DNA from: Geomobilibacter sp964431365
Lineage (GTDB): Bacteria; Desulfobacterota; Desulfuromonadia; Geobacterales; DSM-12255
Assembly (NCBI GenBank): GCA_964431365.1
Contig: CAYSJJ010000025.1
Location: forward strand, 1 to 49,621
Length of the DNA stretch: 49,621 nucleotides
Reading direction: 5' to 3'
This document shows, piece after piece, positions 16,226 through 27,851 of the stretch (positions within the stretch are counted from its first letter, which is position 1; each line of letters begins with the position of its first letter). The notes below the pieces were generated by a model that was not told where the DNA came from, ran no database searches, and worked only from the letters and a program-made list of their open reading frames with translations. The position numbers and the translations under genes were made by a program.

Positions 16226-16245
16226 ACAGGCCACACGGGGCTCCC

Positions 16246-16425
16246 ATGAAGCAACAGAAAGGGCAGGCCAACAGACTCTGCGCTTCCTGCCGGAGAGTCT
16301 GCAAGCAGCCGGCCCAGGCGGTCATAGCCTCCTGTCCCCGATACTATCCGCGGCCAAAGATCAAGGGTGGCGAATGGAAGCAGCAGGAGTTCTCCTTCGG
16401 CACTCCCCCCACCCATAAGCCATGA
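16246..16425 (+). CDS. Small Cys-rich hypothetical protein
   Basis: Twenty nt after ilvE, an ATG at 16246 opens a 59-residue frame that ends just before a strong terminator. The protein is basic and has C12-x2-C15 (LCASCRRVC), C19 and C30 in SCPRYYPRP, a possible small metal site. The ribosome site (CGGGGCTCCC) is modest. I recognise no family. Placement between ilvE and the terminator supports it as a real second cistron. Confidence 0.5.
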   Translation: MKQQKGQANRLCASCRRVCKQPAQAVIASCPRYYPRPKIKGGEWKQQEFSFGTPPTHKP

Positions 16426-16431
16426 AACAGG

Positions 16432-16461
16432 AAGAGGCGCTCCCTTGCGGCAGCGCCTCTT
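16432..16461. terminator. Intrinsic terminator after ilvE operon
   Basis: AAGAGGCGCT (16432-16441) pairs perfectly with AGCGCCTCTT (16452-16461) around a 10-nt loop, between the ilvE operon and the convergent lipoprotein gene. Confidence 0.75.
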
Positions 16462-16500
16462 CTCGTTTCATCACTCGCCATCCTGTCGACGAATCTCTCT

Positions 16501-16785
16501 CTACTCCTCCCACTGCCCCTTGCGCGGCGTTGCGGTTCCCTTGGAGGCCCCCACCAGGAACGGGTTGTATTCGGCCTTGGCCACCATGGTTTTCCTGGCA
16601 GGACGCAGTTCCGGAACCGCCAGGATTTCATCCTTGGATGGTTCTCTCTGCTGGGCCAGCGTATCAAGGCTGATCGCCTCTGCGCTGAGCTCTCTCAGCG
16701 TTGCATTCTTTATCACCTGCAGCTCGCTGCATCCGGTCAAACCGACGAGACCAAGAGCCATTGCGATAACCATTACTCTTTTCAT
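16501..16785 (-). CDS. Small lipoprotein of unknown function
   Basis: The start follows TTCAGGAGG. The 94-residue product has a lipoprotein signal peptide with lipobox LTGC (Cys near residue 19), then a short charged, Glu/Lys-rich mature domain without a recognised fold. It is convergent with the ilvE operon and divergent from clpB. No family could be assigned. Confidence 0.75.
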   Translation of the reverse strand: MKRVMVIAMALGLVGLTGCSELQVIKNATLRELSAEAISLDTLAQQREPSKDEILAVPELRPARKTMVAKAEYNPFLVGASKGTATPRKGQWEE

Positions 16786-16856
16786 TGCGCACCTCCTGAA
16801 TGAACTACTCTCCCTCTATCCAGGATCGTGCCAAACAGCCAAATCAAGCAACGCAT

Positions 16857-16869
16857 TGCAATCATTGCA
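16857..16869. promoter_or_regulatory. Palindromic operator-like site between lipoprotein gene and clpB
   Basis: TGCAAT-C-ATTGCA is a perfect palindrome in the divergent spacer. No regulator can be named. Confidence 0.3.
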
Positions 16870-17009
16870 GTTTTCATTCACAAGCCCACCAATAACCCTG
16901 TGCAAGCCATGAACATTAAACGTTCGTTCCTTTGAATATCGCCCCAACTATCCGAATGCAGGTGCTCTTTCCGGCTGTTCATTCTCGGAACAGAAAGATG
17001 CAGGCCTCC

Positions 17010-17038
17010 TTGACAGGAGCCGGTACCCTTCCTATGTT
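17010..17038 (+). promoter_or_regulatory. Promoter of clpB
   Basis: TTGACA (17010-17015), a 17-nt spacer and TATGTT (17033-17038) lie about 30 nt before clpB. The preceding C makes CTTGACA, so a sigma-32 reading is also conceivable, though the CCCCAT-type -10 is not clear. Confidence 0.5.
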
Positions 17039-17071
17039 TGATGCAGCGGATGAGAAATAAAGGAGCAGACC

Positions 17072-19663
<2,592 letters not shown>

Positions 19664-19679
19664 CAGCCAAAGCCAGGCC

Positions 19680-19708
19680 TTGTCTTTGACCGATCCCTAT
19701 AGTATAAC
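19680..19708 (+). promoter_or_regulatory. Candidate promoter of the J-domain gene
   Basis: TTGTCT (19680-19685), a 17-nt spacer and TATAAC (19703-19708) lie between clpB and the J-domain gene. Confidence 0.4.
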
Positions 19709-19744
19709 CACGGCCAGTTCCTCAATCTCTGACAGGAGCTGGCC

Positions 19745-20527
19745 GTGTTCGTCTCCATGCCTGCGGAAACCGCGCTGCTATACGCCTGTAGAGTCCTTTT
19801 CGGTCCTGACGTGGAGATCTCTCGCGAGTTTCTCCACTATCTCCAGCCGAACGGTGTCAAGACGGCCTATCGTCAACGCGCCAAAGAGAGCCACCCGGAC
19901 CGGTCACATCTCCACGATCCCCTCCAGCAGCGCCGCCAACTCGACCGTTTTCGTGAAGCGACCGAAGCCTACAAACTCGTCTGCACCTATGTCAGATTGC
20001 GCGATACCAGGCCTGTTCGGCAGGAGCGAACGAGCCCCTTTGACACACTCGTACAGGCCCATAGGGCCCGAACCTCCGTGCAGTCGTTCCACGACGGTCC
20101 GGTCCCGGAGCAGCCGTTGGAGCTGGGCCGCTTCCTCTATTTCCGCGGCATCGTCTCCGAGCAGACGCTGAAGAGCGCCCTCTCCTGGCAACAGCGCCAG
20201 CGCCCCTCGTTCGGCAGGATAGCCCGGAGCTGGGGATGGCTCTCGGCCGAGGCCATCGAGACGATCCTGTACTGCCAGGACCAGAACGGCCCCTTTGGCG
20301 AAAAGGCGATACGTCTCGGATACCTCACCGGTGAGCAGACAGCGGCCATCCTTTCCTACCAGCAAACACGGCAGAAGCGTCTCGGCCACTACTTCATTCT
20401 GCTGGGATGCGTAACGGCGCAGCAGCTCGAAGCGCTGTTGCTCGACCTGCACGCGCACAACAACCGCTTATCGGCCCCTGTTCCTCCTCCCCTTGCCATT
20501 TCCCAGGCTTTGGCCTACGCGCCCTGA
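19745..20527 (+). CDS. J-domain protein with four C-terminal repeats of about 29 residues
   Basis: The start is the GTG at 19745, behind GACAGGAGC; an ATG four codons downstream is an alternative. The N-terminal part of the 260-residue protein (about 10-80) is J-domain-like, with H50-P51-D52 in KESHPDRS, and may stimulate a DnaK ATPase. From residue 127 four consecutive repeats begin LGRFLYFRGIVSEQ, FGRIARSWGWLSAE, FGEKAIRLGYLTGE and LGHYFILLGCVTAQ, each followed by a short helix with Gln-rich ends. The pattern (hydrophobic-G, 6-7 residues, G-hydrophobic-hydrophobic-S/T) recalls the helical N-domain of type II secretion/type IV pilus ATPases (MshEN/GspE-N-like). That similarity is from pattern alone. 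Neighbouring clpB supports a chaperone role. Confidence 0.8.
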   Translation: MFVSMPAETALLYACRVLFGPDVEISREFLHYLQPNGVKTAYRQRAKESHPDRSHLHDPLQQRRQLDRFREATEAYKLVCTYVRLRDTRPVRQERTSPFDTLVQAHRARTSVQSFHDGPVPEQPLELGRFLYFRGIVSEQTLKSALSWQQRQRPSFGRIARSWGWLSAEAIETILYCQDQNGPFGEKAIRLGYLTGEQTAAILSYQQTRQKRLGHYFILLGCVTAQQLEALLLDLHAHNNRLSAPVPPPLAISQALAYAP

Positions 20528-20576
20528 GCCCTTTCATCACCACGATCACTACCGGCTGCTGACAATTCATACCCTT

Positions 20577-20614
20577 GAACGAAAAAAGGAGCCGCTTGGC
20601 TCCTTTTTTCGTTC
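20577..20614. terminator. Strong bidirectional terminator
   Basis: A perfect 17-bp stem (20577-20593 with 20598-20614) around GCTT includes A6 and T6 runs. It ends the J-domain gene and the convergent cytochrome gene. Confidence 0.92.
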
Positions 20615-20652
20615 TGGTGTGCCGGGGGCTGGCGCCCCCGGCGTAGCTGCGA

Positions 20653-23600
20653 CTACAGTCTGGTGTGGCAGTTCTGACACTTGAGCGTGTCGGTCCACTT
20701 GACGGTGAAGCCGTTGTGGCAGGAGAGATTGGCGCAGCCGGTCGACGTGTTGAAGTCAGCCGTTGCCATGGCCCGCTTGGCAACGTCGTAGGCGCTGGTG
20801 TAGTTCTTGTACAGCGACTTGTTACGCGACCAGTTGCCCGCTGCGGCAGCGGTGTAGCTGTCGAAGCTCCCCGGCCGGATCTGCGCCTTGGAGACCACCT
20901 TAACCCCGGCCAACTTCACGTTGACCTGGCCGTTCACGTGGAAGGCGGTGTTGGCGATCAGGCTGCTGCCGTTCTTCAGGTTGCCGGTCGTGTGGCAGGT
21001 GACGCAGGCTGTGTTGTTGTCGTTGGCCGACGTCGTGACCGTGTCGTTATGGCAGAGGTTACAGTTGATGGTGGTGGAGCGGCTATCCTTGCCGTGGGCA
21101 GCGTTCGTGGTCGTGTTGCCGACCGCCGGCGCCTGTGCCAGGAGGCCGGACGTACCGTTGAACAGCCCTTTGTAGTGGATGCCGACCACGTGCTTCACGT
21201 GGGCAGGAGAACCGGCGATCGTGGTGTTCGGCGAGTTACCGTGGCAGCCGGCGCAGTGGTCGCCGGTGAAGCCGCCTGTCCAGGCCGGGCTCTGGGCATA
21301 GACGAGGTTGGTGGCATAGCCGTTACTGTGGCAGTAAACGTTGCTACACTTCTTGGTGCTGGCCATGTCATAGGAGGCTGTGCCGGGGTTCTTGCCTTTC
21401 AGGGTGCCGCTTCCGGCGGTGGTGGACATATCGACGTCGACCGTGCCGTTGATGTGGGAGGTCGAGGTGACCGGGTGGCAGTTGGCACAGCCGAACTTGT
21501 AGACGGTCCCGCTGGAGGCGTTGGCCGAGTAGGTGCTGTAGGAGAGGGTCGCCTTCCGCTCGGTCAGCAGGGTTGAGATGTGGATCGCATGGCCGGCGGT
21601 AAGGCCGCTGGTCGGGTGGCACCCTTCGCAGTCCAGTTGGGCGGACCAGGCAACCGGCGCATAGGTGGTGGTACGGCCGGTTGCGGTACCGTTGGAGTGA
21701 CAGTAAACGGTGGAGCAGGTACCGGTGTAGGTGCCGGCAGTGTGCTTGGTGATGTTCTGCGGGTAGCCGGTACCAACTGCCACGTCGATATTCGTATCGA
21801 GGTGGCCGGTGCCGCCGTTGGAGCCGGCAACGGCACCGGTGTGGCAGTCGCCGCAGGAGATGGATACCACGCCCTGCCGCATGGTGGTGGTCAGGTGGGT
21901 GGTGTGGGCGCCGGTTGCCGGGCTGGCAGCGTGGCAGACGGTACAGGCCGGAGCGTTGGTGCCCCAGACCGGAGTGGTAACAAGAGTTCCGGTCCCGTTG
22001 TCGTGACAGGAGGCGGTGGAGCAGGTACCGGTGTAGGTCCCGGCAGCGTGCTTTGTTACGTTGGCCGGGTAGCCGTCGGTGACGTCGATATTCCCGTCGG
22101 CGTGGCCGGTGGTCGGGACGGTGGTAGCGGTGGTCCCGGCGGCGTGGCAGGAAGTACATGCCGTGCCGGCGTGAGCGTCATGGCTACCGGTGGCCGGACC
22201 GTTGGTGCCGATGGCGACGCTGTGGCAGGAGGTACAGCCAGCGGAGGTGCCCCAGACCGGGGTCGTTACCGTGCCGGTGCCGTAAACGTTGGCATGGCAG
22301 GCCGCGGTGGAGCAGGTACCGGTGTAGGTTCCGGCCACATGCTTGGCGACGTTGGCGGGGTAGCCGTCGATGACGTCGATGTTGCCATCGGCGTGACCGG
22401 TGGTCGGGGCGGTGGTGGCGGTGGTCCCGGCAGCGTGGCACTGGGTACAGTCGGTGACGTTATGCTTGGCGTGGCTGCCGGTGGCCGGGCCGGTGGAGGC
22501 GATGGCCACGCTGTGGCAGGCAGAACAGCCGTTGCCGGTGCTCCCCCAGGCCGGGGTGGTTATGGTGCCGGTGCCATAGACGTTGGCGTGGCAGCTGGCG
22601 GCGGAACAGGTAGCGTAACCGCTACCGGCGGCATGCTTGGCGACAGTGGCCGGGTAGCCGACGTTGGCTACGTTGATGTTACCATCGGCGTGGCCGGTTG
22701 AAGGAACGGTGGTTGCGGTGGTCCCGGCGGCGTGGCATGCCGTACAGGCAGCGGCGTGCCCGGCGAGGGCGTGGCTGCCGGTGGCCGGGCCGGTCGCGCC
22801 GATGGCGACGCTGTGGCAGGCAGTACAATTGGCTGCCACAGCGCCCCAGACCGGGGTGGTGACGGTGCCGGTGCCGTAGACGTTGGCGTGGCACGAGGCG
22901 GTGGAGCAGGTACCGGTGTAGGTCCCGGCTGCATGCTTGACGACGCTGGCCGGGTAGCCGTCGATGACGTCGATGTTGCCGTCGGCGTGGCCGGTGGTCG
23001 GGACGGTGGTGGCGGTGGTNNNNNNNNNNNNNNNNNNNNNNNNNNNNNNNNNNNNNNNNNNNNNNNNNNNNNNNNNNNNNNNNNNNNNNNNNNNNNNNNN
23101 NNNNNNNNNNNNNNNNNNNGGGCGTGGCTGCCGGTGGCCGGGCCGGTCGCGCCGATGGCGACGCTGTGGCAGGCCGAGCAGCCGGCGGCCGTACCCCAGG
23201 CCGGGGTGGTGGCAGAGCCGGTGCCGTAGACGTTGGCGTGGCAAGACGCAGTGGAGCAGGTCTTGGCGCCGGCGAGATAGCCGATGTTGGTGCTGCCGTT
23301 TACGTCGATGGACTGGTTGGTGTGGCTCCCCTTGATGGTGGTGCCGGTTGAGGTGGTGGCATAGTGGCAGCTGGCGCAGTCGGCAGCCCCGGTCACATGC
23401 TTGGCGTGGCTGTTCCCTGTCGTGTAGACCGGCTCGCCGGCTATTGAACTTGCACCGCCGTGGCACCCCTTACAGTTGGTGAGGGCCGGACCGGTGGTCC
23501 AGTTGACCGGTGTAGCGGCTGGCCCCCCCTTGCCGTCGGTGTGGCAGTAGCTGGTACAGGTCTTGTCCGGGTTGATCACGCCGGCCAGGGTGCCGCCGTA

Positions 23601-25361
23601 GTTGACGGTGCCGTTGTTGTGGTTGGCGGAATTGCTGAACGCCGTGTCGCTGCTGACAGTCGGCGCGTGGCAGTCGGCGCAGCTGTAGTTGGCGCTGAGC
23701 GTCGCGACGTTATTGATGTGGGCCGTATGCTGGCCGGTGGCGATCGGGTTGCTGCTGGCGGCGTTGTGGCCGTGACAGCTCGTACAGGCCATCGCCTTGA
23801 AGCCGGCACTATGCGGGTGGCACCCCGTGCAGTCGCCGTTCGGGTGGGCCATGCTCGGCTGGCCCGTGGTGTCATAACGGTGATAGGATGTCTGAATGTG
23901 GCACGCCTCGCAGATGCGATCAGAGGCGGTCCGAGCTCTGGAGTCATTACCGAAGCTGGTGAGGTTCTGGAAGTTGATCGACTTGGCGACGTTCGGCCCG
24001 ATAGAGGCCGGAATGCTCTGAACAACACCTTTGATGTTGTTCGTGTTCATGGTGTGGCAGGTTTCGCAGGTGAATGCACCGTACTGGCCACCGGCGACCC
24101 CCCAGTTCCCGCCCCATTTCGGATTGGTGCTATTGGGGAGGTTGACGCTGTTATGAAGGAGAGCCGCGCTCGGATCAACGGTCGCCGCGGATCCTGTGAC
24201 CGGGCTCCCGGTAACGCCGTCGGCGTCGCTGAAGGTTGCCTGGAAGTAATAGGTCGTATTGGTGGAAAGGCCGCTAACCGTGGTGGTGAAGGAACCGGCG
24301 CCACGGGTTGCTGCCGGAGCGGCGTTAGGATAACTCCCGGCCGTAGTCCCCCACATGATAACGCAGCCGTTGTTTCCGTTCTGGTCACCGGTGAACGGGG
24401 CTGTGACCGTGATGGCCGAGTTGGTCACGTTGCTGAACGTCAGAGCTCCGGCTGTTGTGTCATTGATCGCCAGGGTAGACCGGGAACCGCTTTGAGGACT
24501 GCCGGTCAATCCGTCGGCATCGGCGAAGGTCGCCTCGAAGTAGTAGGTCGTATTGGGGGAGAGGCCGCCCACCGTGGCGGAATAGGACCCGCTGCCGCGG
24601 GTTGCGCTGGCGGTATTCGGATAGCTGCCGGCACTGGTCCCCCAGCGGATGGTGCAGCTGTTGTTGCTGTTATCGTCGCCGGTGAAGGGGGCCGAGACGG
24701 TGATGCTGGAGGTGGTCACGCCGCTGTAGCTCAGGGCGGTGGCGGTCGTGCCGTTGACCGGGGGGGTATAGGTGACGGCAACGGTAGCGACGTCGATGCT
24801 GAACGTTCCGCTGGAGGTGGTGTCGTTGTCACGTATCATGACGCCAAAGGTCGTGGCATTCACGTCAGTGTCTAGCCAGGTAGTACCCCACAGATCGGAC
24901 GTCGTTCCAAGCGTGAAACTGGCGTCGGTTGTGTTGAGCACCTGGGTCTTGGCAGTACCTATAACGGCACTGCCGTTCTTTGTCACACCCACCTGGATCG
25001 TGCGGTTTGTGGTACTTGTTCCGGACGACATCCCCTTCACCGTCACCTGGATGCCGTTGATTGTCGAACCGGCCGGGATGCCGAGGGCATAGTTGGTGAG
25101 GGTCAGATAGGGCCGGGCCGTTCCCGTATAGGTGGCGTAGCTTGTGTTACTGGTCAGTGCGTTCGTGGGGCTTGTCCAGCTGCCCGACGCTGACGTAGGG
25201 GCAGTCGCGGGGGTTATTGCGGAGTGAACGACCCGCGGCTGGTACAGACCATCCATTGCGAACAGTGTGAGGGCAAGGGTGAAAACTGCTGTCACCCCCA
25301 GTTTTGCCCACACGTTCATACCTCGAATCCTCCTGATGCCACTGAACAATGTGTGTGCCAT
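20653..25361 (-). CDS. Giant multihaem c-type cytochrome, CX4CH/CXXCH repeat type (interrupted by scaffold gap)
   Basis: The start at 25361 has a GGGAGA ribosome site. A hydrophobic export segment (about 15-40) precedes two fibronectin-III-like repeats sharing SITVSAPFTGD/AITVTAPFTGD and NTTYYF. The haem region follows: outside the gap I count 22 CXXCH, 8 CX4CH and 1 CX3CH motif, and the gap should hide one more CXXCH. Much of it is a tandem unit of about 98 residues (291-300 bp) carrying one CX4CH and two CXXCH, the arrangement known from Geobacter. Bridged with the predicted 44 nt, the gene has 1,551 codons including the stop. The protein should be exported to the periplasm or cell surface for extracellular electron transfer. 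Single-gene promoter candidates lie upstream. Confidence 0.9.
21980..23300 (-). repeat. Tandem repeat array inside the cytochrome gene
   Basis: Equivalent points of successive CX4CH motifs lie at 22016, 22307, 22601, 22901 and 23251, giving spacings of 291, 294, 300 and 350 bp. The last includes the 100-N placeholder and becomes 294 if the true gap is 44 nt. Degenerate copies continue to about 21300. Confidence 0.85.
23020..23119. other. Scaffold gap of 100 N in the cytochrome repeat
   Basis: This is a placeholder for unassembled repeat sequence. Its flanks align to a neighbouring repeat copy in which the intervening sequence is 22723-22766 (44 nt). Confidence 0.95.
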
Positions 25362-25411
25362 AGATCTCTCCCTTGTCGTTAACAATCTCGACCGATGTAG
25401 CTAAAAACGCC

Positions 25412-25433
25412 ATTAACGTCAAATAACGTTAAT
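25412..25433. promoter_or_regulatory. Inverted repeat upstream of the cytochrome gene
   Basis: ATTAACG (25412-25418), 8 nt, CGTTAAT (25427-25433), about 50 nt before the cytochrome start. This is a plausible operator; no regulator is assigned. Confidence 0.35.
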
Positions 25434-25555
25434 TTTTTTAATTAACTCAGCCATATTACGCAGACAATTAATCGACCCAAATAAACCAACTTCAACAATA
25501 CCGAGACGTTAGCCAAAAAAATCATACAAAACCGAAACTTACGATTCTGCTAGTA

Positions 25556-25572
25556 GGGCACAAGCCGTACCA
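25556..25572 (-). promoter_or_regulatory. Weak sigma-54-like promoter for the cytochrome gene
   Basis: On the minus strand TGGTACGGCTTGTGC keeps TGGYACR and the GG-N10-GC spacing but has GTGC in place of TTGC. It would give a leader of about 185 nt. Confidence 0.25.
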
Positions 25573-25739
25573 ACGCATGAATAATCAGGACAAAAAATAC
25601 CTTTCCGCATCAATCCTGTTTATGCAAATTAATTAATACATCAGCACTACCAATGACTGACGGGCAAATTCACTTGCCCGGTAAGGGCAAAAGGTGTATC
25701 CAAATCTTCCACACCATTCAGAAGGAGCTTTACCAAGAT

Positions 25740-26904
25740 ATGGGCATCCTCTCCAACACCGTCAGCATCTGCCAGTACCAGGTCGTCGGCGATTTCCCGG
25801 CCGGAGACCTGTTCGAATTCGCCTCTAGCGGCCTTTCCCAGCAGGCTTTTCGTTCCATCGAAAGCACCCTCGACGAACTATCCAGCGGCTGGGCGACACT
25901 GGACGACCATCAGCTCAGCGATTTTTCGGTCCCGGCGGCCTTCTGGCGCGACCATTACCTCACGGCCACCCTTCGCCGCGACCAGAGAAAGATCCCCGCC
26001 TCGCTCCTCAAGGCGTACTGCCGCGTTGCGGAAGAGGAGTTTCTTGCCGAGCACCCCGGTCTCCACAGGGTTCCCAAGCAGAAGCGGGAGGAAATCAAGG
26101 AGGCGGTCCGTCTGCGCCTGCTCGCCAGGACGCTGCCGATACCGGCGACCTACGACATGGTCTGGGATACCCGCAGTCAAACCGTAACATTTGCCTCCCT
26201 GAGCCAAAGCGTTACCGACATCTTCGAAGAGGAGTTCAAAAAGACCTTCCCCGGCCTCCGCCTGGTGCTGATGCACCCCGTGGCCCGTGCCGGGAAACTG
26301 ATCCCTGAAGATATGACGCCGTCGCTTGAACAGGCGAACCGGGCTACCTCCCTGGCAGTGCTCGACCAAATACGGAGCAACCAGTGGATCGGCCAGGATT
26401 TTCTCCTCTGGCTCCTCCACCAGAGCATGACCGGCACCGGAGAGTATCGCGCAAACCGGCCGGGAACAGTCGCCGAGGGTGGGGCATTCAATGCCTATCT
26501 GGATGACCGGCTCGTCCTTATGAATGCCACCGAGGAGGGGGCGCAGAAGATGACCGTTGCCGGCCCGCAGGGTCACTTCGACGAGGTCCGGACCGCGCTG
26601 CAAAACGGCAAGAAGATTACCGAGGCGACAATCCACCTGGAACATGAGGAGAACAGCTGGAAGCTCACCCTGAAGGGAGAGCGCTTTTATTTCGCCTCCT
26701 TCCGCTGTCCACCTGTCCAGCTTGAGCGGGACAGCACCGTTGACCAGGCAAGCGAACGGGAAGCCGTTTTTTACGAGCGGATGCACCTTCTGGAAACAGG
26801 TCTGCAGCTGTTCGACTCGCTTTTTGCCGATTTTCTCGCGAATCGCCTGGGGAGCGACTGGGCTGCTGTTGAGGCGGGCATTCNNNNNNNNNNGCGGCAA
26901 CTAG
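25740..26904 (+). CDS. rdgC: RdgC-family recombination-associated protein (10-N gap near 3' end)
   Basis: The start at MGILSNTVS (25740) lies behind AAGGAGC at a rather long distance. About 387 residues show the RdgC layout: an N-terminal beta region, a basic helical stretch with a conserved L-x-R motif (VRLRLLARTLPIPATYDMVWD), then FEEEFKKTFPGLRLVLMHP and a C-terminal helical part. RdgC binds double-stranded DNA as a ring and limits RecA loading. It is longer than E. coli RdgC (about 300). The 10-N placeholder at 26884-26893 hides a few codons; if its true length is a multiple of three, the frame ends at the TAG at 26902. Reading straight through ten bases instead gives an implausible tail to 27086. 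Confidence 0.7.
26884..26893. other. Scaffold gap of 10 N in the rdgC-like gene
   Basis: Placeholder gap. A true length divisible by three restores a stop at 26902-26904. Confidence 0.9.
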
Positions 26905-27048
26905 CCGCACAGCTGCAGGAACAGGTCTTAGGTCAACAGTACCTGCGCAGGGTTATCACCGCAGTACGTCTATTCGGTTGGAACGGGGTGGGTAGGGGTA
27001 TTGGTTGGCGGACGGGGCGGGATGGTGCGTACGGACGCTACCGATCCT

Positions 27049-27843
27049 TCAGGGTTCGCTCCGCTCAGCATCCAGCGAGAGCATGACAACGTCGACCCGG
27101 CGGTTCTTGGCCCGCCCGTCACTTGAGCTGTTCTCGGCAACGGGCCTGAATTGGCCGAAACCGGCGGCCGAAATCTTGGCCGGATCGAAGTTATAGTTGT
27201 TGATCATGTAGTGAACGAGATTGGTCGCCCGCGTGGTGGAGAGCTCCCAGTTGGACTTGAAGGACGCCGTGCTGATCGGCACGTTGTCCGTATGGCCCTC
27301 GACCCGAAACTGGTTATCGTACGCGGTCAACGCTTCGATTACCCGCCCCAGTATCGGCATCGAGCTCTGCTTGATGACGGCGCTCCCCGAATCGAAGAAT
27401 CCCGCCTCCTTCAAACTCACCACCAACCCTCGCTGATTTACGGAAATCGAAACCTCTTCGTTGGCGCCATGCATCATCAGATAGGCTTCCAGGGCCGTCT
27501 TGATTTCCATGAAATCTTTTTCTACTGCCTTGCCGCGACCTTTACCCTCGCTCTTCACCCCGCGCATCCTTGGCGCCGGTTTGATGGCTTCCGGCCGCAG
27601 TGAGGGAATAATGCTGATGTTCGCGGAGGAAATGACCGCCGGTTTGGGAGCGGCGCCGGAAAGCGTGGAGACCCCGAACGATTCACGCAAAGAGGCGATT
27701 ACCTCTTCGACCTTCTTCTTGTCGGTCTGGGACATGGCATACAATGTCACGAACACGGCGAACAGCAGGGTGATGAAGTCGGCATAGGAAACCAGCCAGC
27801 GTTCATGGTTCGGCTCTTTTTCGTGCTTCTTTTTCCTGGCCAT
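27049..27843 (-). CDS. motB: Flagellar motor stator protein MotB
   Basis: The 264-residue protein has a basic N-terminus, one transmembrane helix (about 18-40) with the proton-accepting Asp in SYADFITLLFAVFVTLYAM, a plug/linker region, and a C-terminal OmpA-like peptidoglycan-binding domain (FRVEGHTDNVPI, then NWELSTTRATNLVHYMI). It anchors the stator to the wall and conducts ions with MotA. It follows motA with 8 nt between them, as usual. No terminator is visible downstream (26905-27048). Confidence 0.96.
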   Translation of the reverse strand: MARKKKHEKEPNHERWLVSYADFITLLFAVFVTLYAMSQTDKKKVEEVIASLRESFGVSTLSGAAPKPAVISSANISIIPSLRPEAIKPAPRMRGVKSEGKGRGKAVEKDFMEIKTALEAYLMMHGANEEVSISVNQRGLVVSLKEAGFFDSGSAVIKQSSMPILGRVIEALTAYDNQFRVEGHTDNVPISTASFKSNWELSTTRATNLVHYMINNYNFDPAKISAAGFGQFRPVAENSSSDGRAKNRRVDVVMLSLDAERSEP

Positions 27844-27851
27844 GATCCCTG

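Larger units (their letters stand above)
25362..25739. other. AT-rich divergent intergenic region (cytochrome / rdgC-like gene)
   Basis: This 378-nt spacer is clearly AT-rich against its neighbours. It contains an inverted repeat ATTAACG-N8-CGTTAAT (25412-25433), a sigma-54-like element on the minus strand (25556-25572) and a hairpin CGGGCAA-ATTCAC-TTGCCCG (25661-25680). No gene was seen in it; the open frame from 25653 joins the rdgC-like gene but the family start is at 25740. Confidence 0.6.

Noticed and set aside
22668..23466. Two overlapping minus-strand cytochrome frames read through the 100-N run
   Set aside because: The overlap is an artefact of translating 100 N literally; the frames belong to one gene.
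20653..25361. CRISPR array as an explanation for the regular repeats
   Set aside because: The repeats are about 294 bp, coding and divergent, with no short conserved repeat and unique spacers.
26905..27086. C-terminal extension of the rdgC-like frame to 27086
   Set aside because: The extension is low-complexity (W/G/R-rich), overlaps the end of motB and depends on the gap being exactly 10 nt.
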